DNA of 64,000 bases from Lichenicola cladoniae (GCF_013201075.1 NZ_CP053708.1:3043501-3107500), one strand, 5' to 3'. Counted from the first letter of the stretch, positions 8,122 through 16,356 are shown. Program-made: numbers and translations. Notes: generated from the sequence alone by a model not told the origin.

Positions 8122-9231
8122 TCAGGCGGCGGCAGCCTCGACATGCTTGGCAATCGCCCAAACAAAACCACTCAATTCACGTGCGATTGCCGTGGTCACG
8201 ATCTTTGCCGACTTGCCGGTATGAGAGAGTTTGCGATAGCGCCCGCATAGTCGGGTCTGGGCCTTCCACGCCGTTTCGCGGATGGGCCCGGACACGCCTT
8301 CCTGCCGCAACAGCAGATCCCGGCTGATCCGGGCCGGGAACCGGTAGGTCCATGCAGCCTCGATCAGCATCCGTCGTGCTGCACCGTTGCCCGCTTTGGT
8401 TATCCCTCCCTGGCGCCGTTTGCCGCCGCTCGAATGTTCCGATGGCACCAGACCCAGGTAGGCCATGAGCTGGCGCGGGTTGGTAAAGCGCGTCATGTCG
8501 CCAAGCTCGGCCACCAAGGTTGCCGCTGCCACCAGGGCGACGCCACGCAGAGCCTGCAAGGCGCGCACGACCGGGCCGAGCGACCAGTCCGCCAATGCCG
8601 CCCGAATGTGAGCCTCGAGACGATCTCGCCGTGCCGTCGCTGCTTCGATGACGGCAAGACAATCTTCCAGGACCAGATAATGCACGGGTTGTTTGAAACG
8701 CAGCTCCGCCAGCCAGCGTCTGTGCATCAGCGTCCAGGCCGGGCGGCTATAATGCAGGCTGTGCCGTAGCAGAAACCCGGACAACTGCTGACGAGCCTGG
8801 CGTAAGCTGCGCACAGCCGCCAAACGGGCACGCACGAGATCGCGGACAGCTTCGTGCGCCTGATCGGGGATCCAGACCGGCGTCAACTCGCCAGCCCGGT
8901 GCAACTTGGCGAGGTTGATCGCGTCCCGCCGGTCCGTCTTGATCCGGTCGCCTGCCTTGATCGGGATCAGCGAGGGTGCAACGACAATACATTCGTGCCC
9001 GGCCACACTCAGCTGACGCTGGATACCGTAACCGCATGGCCCGGCCTCGTAGCAGAACTTCAGCTCACGACCATCTTTTGCAAGCTTGTTCACCAATTTT
9101 GTCAGAGCAGCAGCGGTGTTGGCGATCGTGCCATGCTCACGCACATCTCCCCGCTTGCCCTCGTCTGCAAGCGCCACGGCGATTGTCTCTTTGTGAACAT
9201 CAAGCCCGACGTAGGTGATAAGCTTTTCCAA
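8122..9231 (-). CDS. IS110-family transposase
   Basis: 369 residues. The N-terminal DEDD RuvC-like domain shows YVGLDVHKETI (first Asp), CYEAGPCGYG (Glu) and IKTDRRDAINLAKL (Asp-Asp). The C-terminal Transposase_20 domain shows GVALVAAATLVAELGD..FTNPRQLMAYLGLVPSEHSSGGKRRQGGITKAGNGAARRML, with the conserved serine in SEHSSG. All catalytic positions are present and there is no frameshift, so it looks functional. I chose TTG 9229-9231 because GGGAGA lies just upstream and the conserved fold begins there; a longer start at 9279 adds non-homologous residues. IS110 enzymes move through an RNA-guided recombinase mechanism and leave no classical terminal inverted repeats. Confidence 0.93.
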   Translation of the reverse strand: MEKLITYVGLDVHKETIAVALADEGKRGDVREHGTIANTAAALTKLVNKLAKDGRELKFCYEAGPCGYGIQRQLSVAGHECIVVAPSLIPIKAGDRIKTDRRDAINLAKLHRAGELTPVWIPDQAHEAVRDLVRARLAAVRSLRQARQQLSGFLLRHSLHYSRPAWTLMHRRWLAELRFKQPVHYLVLEDCLAVIEAATARRDRLEAHIRAALADWSLGPVVRALQALRGVALVAAATLVAELGDMTRFTNPRQLMAYLGLVPSEHSSGGKRRQGGITKAGNGAARRMLIEAAWTYRFPARISRDLLLRQEGVSGPIRETAWKAQTRLCGRYRKLSHTGKSAKIVTTAIARELSGFVWAIAKHVEAAAA

Positions 9232-9400
9232 GACCCGTCTCCCTATGCATGAGGCTCTGCGCTGAACGATCCAGCACAACCCTCGACAACCTGCATATTG
9301 TGAAACGGGTCGCCCTGTCTCAGGCGAACATGTGGTCTAGACTTATCCGGCTGACGATGCGAACGTGGAGGCAAGCTTTCATGTGTCGGTAGAAAAGACG
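9232..9400 (-). ncRNA. Candidate bridge-RNA region of the IS110 element
   Basis: IS110-subgroup elements encode a structured bridge RNA in the non-coding stretch upstream of the transposase. Here the gene is preceded by gene-free DNA with several short self-complementary segments, of the right size and position. The RNA ends and target/donor loops cannot be assigned by eye. This is inference from the family, not a structural match. Confidence 0.25.
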
Positions 9401-9447
9401 GTATCAACACGCTACCATCTTCCAAAGCAGCCACTAGCTCTGGTAGG

Positions 9448-9464
9448 AACACATGATAGCCGAC
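9448..9464 (+). repeat. 17-bp direct repeat, copy 2
   Basis: Exact copy of the segment at 7159-7175. It lies upstream of the IS110 transposase leader and within the 9280-9666 gap, which holds no gene I can recognise. Confidence 0.5.
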
Positions 9465-9666
9465 CGGAGACATTCGATAACGCTCGAAACTTCCGGACTG
9501 GTTTTTCGACAGCCAGCACATCGCACTGTGCTTTAACGGTCTGGGGCTGGCATCGCCGGGGAGATGTCATACCTCCATGGCCTACTCCAAAAAGCCAATG
9601 CCGACTTATAGTCAATCGACCGGCGCTTTTCCGTCATAGGGCCTATCCGAAGGAAAAACGAACAAC

Positions 9667-10092
9667 ATGGTGGACGACACGAATGTTCGGACCGGCCAGT
9701 GCCATTGCGGCGCGGTACGGTTCGAGGCGACGCTCAGCGACGGCTTCAATTTGATCCGCCGCTGTACCTGTTCCTATTGCCGGATGCGCGACGCCGTCGT
9801 TGTCATGGCAGGAACAGGCGGGATCAGGATCCTGCAGGGCGAGGATGTGCTGACGCGCTACCGCTTCAATACCGGATCCGTGCAGCACTTCTTCTGCTCT
9901 TGTTGCGGCATATACACCCACCATCAGCGACGATCCGACAACAGCCAGTATGCCTTGAACGTCGCCTGCCTCGATGGGGTTAGCCCATTCGATTTCTTTG
10001 AAGTGCCCGTCACGGATGGCGTCAACCATCCGAACGACACCGGAAAACCCGCGCGCCGAGCAGGTATCCCTTGCTTTGTTCCAGCCGGCTAG
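9667..10092 (+). CDS. GFA-family zinc-binding protein
   Basis: 141 residues of the glutathione-dependent formaldehyde-activating (GFA/CENP-V) fold. Zinc ligands are visible as GQCHCGAVRFE near the N-terminus, CTCSYC about residues 36-41, and FFCSCCGIYTHH about residues 77-88. Family members often carry or transfer thiol adducts, but most, like this one, lack proven activity. ATG 9667 has AAGGA about 12 bases upstream. Its 3' end converges on the MFS exporter gene with a 70-bp gap. It marks the transition from the low-G+C accessory stretch to typical high-G+C DNA. Confidence 0.88.
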   Translation: MVDDTNVRTGQCHCGAVRFEATLSDGFNLIRRCTCSYCRMRDAVVVMAGTGGIRILQGEDVLTRYRFNTGSVQHFFCSCCGIYTHHQRRSDNSQYALNVACLDGVSPFDFFEVPVTDGVNHPNDTGKPARRAGIPCFVPAG

Positions 10093-10162
10093 GCTGACAC
10101 CCTGACGGTTGAGTCCTTCGCGTATTTGCTTGGGCGGGAGCGGCGACATTTCAGTGCCTCGA

Positions 10163-11365
10163 TCACGCCCGAGGACCAGTCGGAAAGGCAGAGCAATGTG
10201 CCGCGAGTGCGATCGCGAACGCGACCAGCGCCAGCACGGCAACCGCAGGTGGTAGCAGCCGCGTTCCTCCGGCCGTAAGAAGCGCCCCGCCGAGCGCGCC
10301 CCCTGCGGCGATCGCCAGGTTCCACGCCGTCGTCACCATCGCCTGTGCCAGGTCGACACCATCGCCTGCTGCGTCCGCGGATGCGGTCTGCATCATTGCC
10401 CCAGCACCGCCGAAGCCCAGGCCCCAGATAATCGCGGCGGCGTAGAGGGTGAGGCTCTGTTCCCCGGTAAGCGTGAGAAGGATCGCGACAGCAGCGAACG
10501 AACCAATCGCCAGCAGCATCAACCGGCGCAGCATACGATCCACCAGTCGTCCGACGATCCAGATCCCGATAAGCGAGCTGACGCCGAACGCCACCAGAAC
10601 AAGGTCGACGCGCGCGGCCGCGGCCGCCGCGACCGGCGCGATATATGTGTAGAGGATGTTGTGCGCCGTCATCCATGCCAGGATGGTCAGCAGGATCGGC
10701 ACGATACCCGGCGTCGCCACGACGCGGCGGAGCGAGGGTCGATCGTCACTCGTCCGACCAGGTGCATCGGGCACCCTCGCGACGATCCACCCGACCAGCA
10801 CGACACCAAGCGCCGACAGTAGCAGGAACGAGCCGCGCCACCCGACCAGTCCACCCAGAAACGTGCCGGCAGGAACTCCGAGCGAGAGCGCCAGAGGGAC
10901 GCCGACCATCGCCAACGCCATCGCTGGTCCCGTCTGATCGGGGCGCACGATGCTACGGGCGTATCCTGCGATGATTCCCCAGGCCAGCCCCGCTGCACAC
11001 CCTGCGACGAAGCGCGCGACGAGCACCACAGCAAGCGACCCGGCCACAGCCGTCAATGTGTTGCCAATCACGAAGCAGACGATCGTGGCGAGCAACACAG
11101 GTCTCCGCCGGTATCCCTGCGTCAGGCTGGTGAGCGGGATCGCGGCCAGCAGGGATCCAAGTGCGTAGACGGCGACCAGCTGCCCCGCGATCCCCTCCGA
11201 TACCGCAAGGCCCGACGCGATCTGTGGCAACAGCCCGGCGGGCAGCGTCTCCGTGACAATGCACAGGAAGCCGCTTGCCGCGAGACCGGACAGGGCCGCG
11301 GCCGGCAGGGGCGCAAGCGGAATCGACGCCTCTACTACGGGGCTTGGCGATGGAGAAGACGGCAT
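10163..11365 (-). CDS. MFS transporter (DHA1-type efflux)
   Basis: 400 residues with about 12 hydrophobic segments. The loop 2-3 signature appears as GSLLAAIPLTSLTQGYRRRPVLL, and the FVAGCAAGLAWGIIAGYARSIV segment is typical of AraJ/PbuE-like drug-proton antiporters. It should export small amphiphilic compounds across the inner membrane. ATG 11363-11365 has AAGGA eight bases upstream; the in-frame ATG at 11380 is less well placed. It is transcribed divergently from a TetR gene with only 117 bp between them, the usual repressor/pump arrangement. Substrate unknown. Confidence 0.9.
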   Translation of the reverse strand: MPSSPSPSPVVEASIPLAPLPAAALSGLAASGFLCIVTETLPAGLLPQIASGLAVSEGIAGQLVAVYALGSLLAAIPLTSLTQGYRRRPVLLATIVCFVIGNTLTAVAGSLAVVLVARFVAGCAAGLAWGIIAGYARSIVRPDQTGPAMALAMVGVPLALSLGVPAGTFLGGLVGWRGSFLLLSALGVVLVGWIVARVPDAPGRTSDDRPSLRRVVATPGIVPILLTILAWMTAHNILYTYIAPVAAAAAARVDLVLVAFGVSSLIGIWIVGRLVDRMLRRLMLLAIGSFAAVAILLTLTGEQSLTLYAAAIIWGLGFGGAGAMMQTASADAAGDGVDLAQAMVTTAWNLAIAAGGALGGALLTAGGTRLLPPAVAVLALVAFAIALAAHCSAFPTGPRA

Positions 11366-11442
11366 GATCGTCCTTAGCAATTCGGTGTGAGATCAGCCCT
11401 GTCGACATGGAGATCGGAGGCTTGGATATTTCCATTAAAGCT

Positions 11443-11485
11443 CACTATATAAATACGATCACCGACGCAAAGGATTTCTATAGTG
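11443..11485. promoter_or_regulatory. Candidate TetR operator
   Basis: CACTATATAAAT (11443-11454) and ATTTCTATAGTG (11474-11485) form an inverted repeat matching at 11 of 12 positions with a 19-bp spacer. It lies in the divergent MFS/tetR intergenic region, and its right arm overlaps the tetR GTG start, so binding would repress both genes. The A+T-rich arms stand out from the surrounding DNA. Confidence 0.5.
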
Positions 11486-12100
11486 GTTGATAAGGGAAAT
11501 AAACGACCACGTGGGCGTCCGCGCGGATTTGCCCTCGAAACTGCGATCCTGGCGGGGCAGCATCTGTTTCACGAGCACGGCTACGAGAGTGTCAGCGTTG
11601 CCACGCTGACCGAGGCGATCGGGATCACCCCGCCCAGCTTCTATGCGGCATTCGGCAGCAAGGGGGCGTTCTTCGAGGATACGTTGCGACTCTACTCGGC
11701 CACCGTGGTGCCGCTGGATCGCTTCCTGATCCCGGGTCGATCCCCCCGGACCGCCCTTGCCGCCATGCTGACGGCGACGGCGCGTGCCTATACCGCCCAT
11801 CCGCAGCGGCGTGGTTGCTTGATCCTCGAACACGCCAGAAACGGGGTGACGGACTGGGGTATCGCCGCCACGCGGATCGCGGGCGGGAACCGCGACAGGG
11901 TGCTCGCATTCCTCGAAGCCGCAGACATCCCGACGCCCGCGCGTGCCGCTGATTACGTTGCTGCGACCATGCTCGGCCTGTCGGCGGCCGCGCGCGAGGG
12001 ATGGGACGAAACGAGACTGTCTGTTGTCGCAGAAGCCGCGTCGACGGGATTAGACCAGGTCTTATCGGGTGGCCAATCGTCAGCTTGCGCGTCTTCATGA
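11483..12100 (+). CDS. TetR-family transcriptional regulator
   Basis: 205 residues. The N-terminal helix-turn-helix is clear (residues about 20-60: AGQHLFHEHGYESVSVATLTEAIGITPPSFYAAFGSKGAFF), preceded by a basic RPRGRPRGF arm. The ligand-binding half is of the TetR_C_16/AcrR kind, with RRGCLILEHA about residue 110. The start is GTG 11483, with AAAGGA 9 bases upstream and an inverted repeat over it. It likely represses the adjacent MFS exporter and itself. Ligand unknown. Confidence 0.9.
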   Translation: MVDKGNKRPRGRPRGFALETAILAGQHLFHEHGYESVSVATLTEAIGITPPSFYAAFGSKGAFFEDTLRLYSATVVPLDRFLIPGRSPRTALAAMLTATARAYTAHPQRRGCLILEHARNGVTDWGIAATRIAGGNRDRVLAFLEAADIPTPARAADYVAATMLGLSAAAREGWDETRLSVVAEAASTGLDQVLSGGQSSACASS

Positions 12101-12334
12101 ACCAGAGCTAGTTTCCGGTGCGGTGCCGTAACGGACTGGAGCTTACAAACGGCAGGAAGTGGTCGATCACTGCCGCCGCGCGCCGACGGATCGACGTCCG
12201 CTTCTCCCAGATCCGGTTCCAAGACCGACGCTTCGATATGGGCAGATCCAATTGGCCGAGCCGATGCCACGGACGCACGCTTCGTATCGAAACCTGCTCA
12301 GGTAGCACCCTCCCGAGCGTCAAACTTGAGCCCA

Positions 12335-12850
12335 CTAGGTCCCGCGGGCATCCCAAGATGCGATCAGGTCGACTGCGGCCTGCGGCGACATGGTGCGCGC
12401 GTTGCCGAGCGCCAGGGTGCCATCGGCGTTCAGCAGCTTGCCGTCCGGGGTAAGGATCAGCACGGTTGGGATCGCCTTCACCTTGACGCCGTAACGCGCC
12501 GGGATGTCCATGTTGACGTTGAAGCGGTCGACATTCACCGCGACGGCGGCGAAGTGGCTTTCTTTCCAGGCCTTCACCTGCGGCATCTCGAACACGCTCG
12601 AGAGCAGGCGGCAATCGGGGCACCAGTTGGCGCCGAAATCGATCATGACCTTCTTGCCGGTCCGTTTCGCTTCCGCAAAGGCAGCATCGACCTGGGCCTG
12701 CGCGTTGGCGGCCGTGTCGTAGGGATGCGGATCTGGCGCCGGCTGCTGTGTAGGCAGATCGACCGGCTTGGCGAGGCCAGCCGCCATGACCGGCGTCGCG
12801 AGGCCGACCAGCAGGGACGCCGCGAGAACGACGGATTTCAGGGTGCGCAT
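12335..12850 (-). CDS. Periplasmic thioredoxin-fold protein
   Basis: 171 residues. A Sec signal peptide (residues 1-23, cleavage near VMA-AG) is followed by a thioredoxin fold with the active site GANWCPDC (Cys 77, Cys 80) and the cis-proline KAIPT. The CPDC dipeptide differs from the classical CGPC and suggests a reductase/isomerase-like redox role in the periplasm. Its ATG lies 2 bp after the LLM monooxygenase stop, so it is the last gene of the arsR-LLM-thioredoxin operon. The intergenic DNA to 12100 shows nothing else. Confidence 0.88.
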   Translation of the reverse strand: MRTLKSVVLAASLLVGLATPVMAAGLAKPVDLPTQQPAPDPHPYDTAANAQAQVDAAFAEAKRTGKKVMIDFGANWCPDCRLLSSVFEMPQVKAWKESHFAAVAVNVDRFNVNMDIPARYGVKVKAIPTVLILTPDGKLLNADGTLALGNARTMSPQAAVDLIASWDARGT

Positions 12851-12852
12851 GA

Positions 12853-14181
12853 TCAGCTCTCCAGGAAACGATTGGGCGGACGTGGCAGGCCGAGATTTTC
12901 GCGCAGGGTGCGGCCTTCATACTCGCGCCGGAACAACCCGCGACGCTGAAGCTCCGGGATCACCCGGTCGACGAAGACGTCGAGGCCGGCAGGCAGGAAC
13001 GGGAACATGATGTTGAAACCGTCCGACGCATCGGTCATCAGCCATTCCTCCATCTGGTCCGCAATGGTGACAGGCGTGCCGACAAAGGCAAGGCCCGCAT
13101 AGCTGCCGACCTTTGCCGCCAGTTGGCGGATCGTCAACTGCCTCGATCGGGCCAGCTCCAGGATGCGCGCGCGACCGCTCTTGCTGGCGTTGGTCTCGGG
13201 AATTTCGGGCAACAGCCCATCGGGATCGAAGCCGGATACGTCGTGACCCAGCGTGCTGGACAAGGTGGCGATGCCGCTATCGTAATGCACACGGCTGTCG
13301 AGCCGGTCGCGCATCGCCTGCGCGTCCCCGATGCTGTCGCCGACGACGACGAACGCGGCCGGCAGGATCTTGAGATGGTCGGGGTCGCGTCCGAGCACCG
13401 TCATCCGGCCCTTCACGTCGGCGTAGAAGCGCCGCGCCGCGCCGATGTCGGCCTCCGCCGCGAACACGACTTCGGCGGTCTCGGCTGCCAGCTGCCGCCC
13501 CGGCTCGGACGATCCCGCCTGCACCACCACCGGCCAACCCTGGATCGGCCGGGCGATGTTGAGCGGACCGCGAACGTCCAAATGCGCGCCGTGATGATCG
13601 AGCACATGCAGCCTGGCCGGATCGAAGAAAATTCCGCTCTCGACGTCACGGATGATCGCGCCGTCCTCGAAGCTGTCCCAGAGCCCGGTGACCACGTCGT
13701 AGAACTCGCGGGCTCGCACGTAGCGTTCGCCATGATCCATCTGCGTGCTCTTGCCGAAATTGAGCGCGGCATCAGGGTTGGCGGTGGTGACGATGTTCCA
13801 GCCGGCGCGGCCATTGCTCAGGTGGTCGAGCGAGGCAAAGCGCCGGGCGACGTGATACGGCTCGTCGAACGTGGTCGATGCGGTCGCCACCAAACCGATA
13901 TGCTCGGTGACGGCGGCAAGGTACGACAGCAGCGTGAACGGCTCGAACGAGGTGACCGTATGGCTGCGCTTCAGCGCGTCGACCGGCATGTTGAGCACCG
14001 CCAGATGGTCGGCCATGAAGAACGCGTCGAAGCGTCCCCGCTCCAGCGTCTGGGCAAGACGCTTGATGTGCTGGACATTGAAGTTCGCGTCGGGCCATGC
14101 ACCCGGATAACGCCAGGCCCCGGTGTGGATGCTGACCGGACGCATGAAGGCGCCGAGCCGAAGCTGTCGCGTGGAACTCAT
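12853..14181 (-). CDS. LLM-class flavin-dependent monooxygenase (NtaA/SnaA/DszA type)
   Basis: 442 residues of the bacterial luciferase-like barrel. Motifs include the N-terminal RLGAFMRPVSIHTGAWRYP, FDAFFMADH, NGRAGWNIVTT and the long insertion regions that mark NtaA/SnaA/DszA enzymes, which use FMNH2 from a partner reductase to oxidise or cleave C-N or C-S bonds. The start ATG 14179-14181 overlaps the arsR stop (ATGA), proving tight coupling; upstream in-frame starts would lie within arsR. Neighbouring thioredoxin, glutathione transferase and SDR genes suggest a thiol or sulfur-containing substrate (inference). No flavin reductase gene is present nearby. Confidence 0.9.
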   Translation of the reverse strand: MSSTRQLRLGAFMRPVSIHTGAWRYPGAWPDANFNVQHIKRLAQTLERGRFDAFFMADHLAVLNMPVDALKRSHTVTSFEPFTLLSYLAAVTEHIGLVATASTTFDEPYHVARRFASLDHLSNGRAGWNIVTTANPDAALNFGKSTQMDHGERYVRAREFYDVVTGLWDSFEDGAIIRDVESGIFFDPARLHVLDHHGAHLDVRGPLNIARPIQGWPVVVQAGSSEPGRQLAAETAEVVFAAEADIGAARRFYADVKGRMTVLGRDPDHLKILPAAFVVVGDSIGDAQAMRDRLDSRVHYDSGIATLSSTLGHDVSGFDPDGLLPEIPETNASKSGRARILELARSRQLTIRQLAAKVGSYAGLAFVGTPVTIADQMEEWLMTDASDGFNIMFPFLPAGLDVFVDRVIPELQRRGLFRREYEGRTLRENLGLPRPPNRFLES

Positions 14182-14513
14182 GACGAATGCTCCAGGGAGT
14201 GTGCGGCCAGGATCGGGTCGAGCAGACCCGGAAACCTCGTCTCCACCTCGTTCGCACGGGACAGGTTCATGACCTCGCTGCCGCGACGCTCGGACCTCAC
14301 CAGCCCGGCCTCGCGCAGGACCTGGACGTGACGCGACAGGCTCGATTTCGGCATGTCGGACGGGGCGCAACCGATACAATTGACCGGGCCGGCTTCGCTC
14401 AAGCAGATCCGGCGGAACAGCGCGAGCCGTTCCGGGTCGGCCAATGCATGCAGCACGCCTTGCAGGCTGATCTCTTCCGATCGAGGGTGGAGAAACGGTC
14501 GCATGGCATCCAT
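14178..14513 (-). CDS. ArsR-family regulator with CxxC
   Basis: 111 residues. The winged helix lies at about 15-85 (LHALADPERLALFRRICLSE, then KSSLSRHVQVLREAGLVRSERRGSE). Between helices sits PVNCIGCAPSDMPKS, with cysteines at 37, 46 and 49 placed to sense thiols or oxidation or to bind metal. I chose ATG 14511-14513 because the 25-bp palindrome at 14534-14558, the obvious operator, would be inside the coding region with the longer start. It overlaps the LLM monooxygenase start by 4 bp and diverges from the GST-SDR pair, so it probably controls both arms. Confidence 0.87.
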   Translation of the reverse strand: MDAMRPFLHPRSEEISLQGVLHALADPERLALFRRICLSEAGPVNCIGCAPSDMPKSSLSRHVQVLREAGLVRSERRGSEVMNLSRANEVETRFPGLLDPILAAHSLEHSS

Positions 14514-14533
14514 ATCGGTCAGGCCGCCACCGT

Positions 14534-14558
14534 GTTCAAGAGTTCGGAACTCTTGAAC
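14534..14558. promoter_or_regulatory. 25-bp perfect palindrome, ArsR operator
   Basis: Half-site GTTCAAGAGTTC, one central G, then the exact reverse complement. It is in the divergent gap between arsR (start 14513) and the GST gene (start 14606), the expected place for one site to control both operons. The G+C content of the half-site is well below that of the neighbourhood. Confidence 0.8.
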
Positions 14559-14605
14559 ATTAGGTCGGGGTTGCCACATGCCTGCGAAGCCAGGGAGCCA
14601 CACAC

Positions 14606-15313
14606 ATGATCGACCTGTATTACTGGACCACGCCGAACGGTCACAAGGTGACGCTCTTCCTTGAGGAGACCTCGCTCCCCTATCGGATCGTGCCGATCAA
14701 TATCGGCAAGGGCGAGCAGTTCAAGCCGGAGTTCCTGGCGGTCGCGCCCAATAATCGCATTCCGGCGATCGTCGATCATGAGCCTGCGGATGGCGGCGCG
14801 CCGATCTCGATTTTCGAGTCCGGGGCGATCCTGCTCTACCTGGCAGAGAAGACCGGGCAGTTCATCCCGGATACCGCACGCGGTCGCGTCGAGCTGCTGC
14901 AATGGTTGTTCTGGCAGATGGGCGGACTCGGGCCGATGGCCGGTCAGAACCATCATTTCCGCAACTATGCGCCTGAGAAGATTCCATACGCGATCGATCG
15001 CTACGTCAACGAGACCAATCGCCTTTACGGCGTGCTGGACAAGCGTCTCGCCGATCGCCCGTTCATCGTTGGCGAAGAGTATTCGATCGCCGACATGGCG
15101 AGCTACCCGTGGATCCTTCCCGACGCGCAGGGCCAGGACATGGAGCAGTTCCCGAACCTGAAGCGCTGGCATGCCACGATCAAGGCGCGGCCCGCGACGG
15201 TCCGTGCCTACGACATCATCCAGTCCATCAACGCGAACCCCGGCATACGCACCGAGGAGGAGCGCCGTATCCTGTTCGGCCAGAAGGCCGCGCCGAAGGC
15301 AGGTAAGTCGTGA
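14606..15313 (+). CDS. Glutathione S-transferase (YfcG/Nu-class-like)
   Basis: 235 residues. The N-terminal thioredoxin-like domain (1-85) has YYWTTPNGHKVTLFLEE, with the TPN motif of the Nu-class/YfcG disulfide reductases, and ESGAILLYLAEK, which binds the glutathione gamma-glutamyl group. The C-terminal helical domain ends in IADMASYPWI and FPNLKRWHATIKARPA. Such enzymes reduce disulfides or conjugate glutathione in the cytoplasm. It is the first gene of an operon with the SDR (GTGA overlap) and faces the ArsR operator. The substrate is unknown. Confidence 0.92.
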   Translation: MIDLYYWTTPNGHKVTLFLEETSLPYRIVPINIGKGEQFKPEFLAVAPNNRIPAIVDHEPADGGAPISIFESGAILLYLAEKTGQFIPDTARGRVELLQWLFWQMGGLGPMAGQNHHFRNYAPEKIPYAIDRYVNETNRLYGVLDKRLADRPFIVGEEYSIADMASYPWILPDAQGQDMEQFPNLKRWHATIKARPATVRAYDIIQSINANPGIRTEEERRILFGQKAAPKAGKS

Positions 15314-16017
15314 GCCCGGCCTCACTGCCCTATCGGACGGCGTTGATCGTCGGCGCCGGCCCGGGAATCAGTGCCTCGGTCGCACGTGCGCTGGCATCGT
15401 CCGGGGTGACGGTCGGGCTAGCGGCACGCGATCCAGGCAAGCTGGCAGCGCTTGCAGCCGAGACCGGTGCCGAAAGGTTCGCGGTGGATGCGACCGATCC
15501 GGACGCGGTGGCCCGGCTGTTCGACGACGTTGACCGGCGGATCGGGCAGCCGGACCTGGTAGTCTACAATGCGAGCGGCCGCGTACGCGGCGCGATTGCC
15601 GATCTCGATCCAGGCGCAGTGCGTGACGCGATCGCGGTGTCGGCGTTCGGGGCGTTCCTGGTGGTGCAACAGGCCGCGCGTCGCATGGTGCCGCACGGGC
15701 ACGGCGCGATCCTGCTCACCGGCGCCAGCGCCAGCGTCAAGGGCTTTCCGCTCTCGTCGGCATTCGCGATGGGCAAGTTCGCGTTGCGCGGGCTGGCCCA
15801 GAGTGCCGCGCGGGAGCTTGCGCCGAAGGGCATCCACGTCGCCCATTTCATTATCGATGGCAGCGTGCGCAGCGATGGTCGGGCCGATCCGTCCGCGAAC
15901 CCCGACAGCACGCTCGATCCGGACGCGATCGCCGAGAGCTATCTCGCCACCCTGCGCCAGCCGCGCAGCGCCTGGAGCTGGGAGATCGAGCTCAGGCCCT
16001 GGACAGAGACTTTCTGA
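15310..16017 (+). CDS. SDR-family protein lacking the catalytic tyrosine
   Basis: 235 residues of a Rossmann fold. The dinucleotide loop is GAGPGIS (about residues 15-21), followed by NASG and the GASAS serine strand. Where classical SDRs have YxxxK this protein reads FAMGK, so the catalytic Tyr is replaced by Phe while the Lys is kept. I believe this substitution is found in a subgroup of SDRs rather than being a sequencing error. Activity as an ordinary dehydrogenase is doubtful. The GTG start overlaps the GST stop, so both are translated together. Confidence 0.87.
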   Translation: MSPASLPYRTALIVGAGPGISASVARALASSGVTVGLAARDPGKLAALAAETGAERFAVDATDPDAVARLFDDVDRRIGQPDLVVYNASGRVRGAIADLDPGAVRDAIAVSAFGAFLVVQQAARRMVPHGHGAILLTGASASVKGFPLSSAFAMGKFALRGLAQSAARELAPKGIHVAHFIIDGSVRSDGRADPSANPDSTLDPDAIAESYLATLRQPRSAWSWEIELRPWTETF

Positions 16018-16023
16018 AGCGCA

Positions 16024-16314
16024 TCAAACGGCAGCATCCCGTGCCTGCTGCCGCTGTGCCCTGGTCCGGTCGTTCGCCGCCGGACCCGGCGCTGTCCTGA
16101 ACGACCCGTCCGACAACAGCTTGCCACTAATGCGGTCGGTCATCACCGGGTCCGCCACCGCACCCGTTTCGGTATCGGCCAGGACCACGCTCGCCCCCTC
16201 CGGCGCGAACTGCCGGTTTCCCCAGGCGAGCAGGGCGTGGACCACCGGCCGAAAATCCCGTCCGCACGTCGTCAGCCGACGGACACTGACGTGATGGAAC
16301 TCCGGCTTCGCCGG
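16024..16314 (-). pseudogene. HxlR-family regulator fragment (N-terminus missing)
   Basis: The open frame reads CGRDFRPVVHALLAWGN..APEGASVVLADTETG..ADPV, the C-terminal part of HxlR-type winged-helix regulators. The preceding wing is scrambled and a stop appears at 16315, so the DNA-binding helices are absent. There is no start codon with a ribosome binding site. It converges on the SDR gene with 6 bp between stops. Homologues of the GST/SDR type are often next to an HxlR gene, so this may be the ancestral regulator replaced by ArsR (inference). Confidence 0.6.
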
Positions 16315-16356
16315 TCATGTTGATGGACGCGCTAAACCACGGCGCGGAGACATCAT

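Larger units (their letters stand above)
8122..9400 (-). mobile_element. IS110-family insertion sequence, ends unresolved
   Basis: The transposase gene defines the element. IS110 elements lack long terminal inverted repeats, so the true ends cannot be read from one copy. The given span is the gene plus part of its upstream leader. The left side probably extends some tens of bases below 8122, and the right side may reach 9450, where the second copy of a 17-bp repeat lies. Confidence 0.5.
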
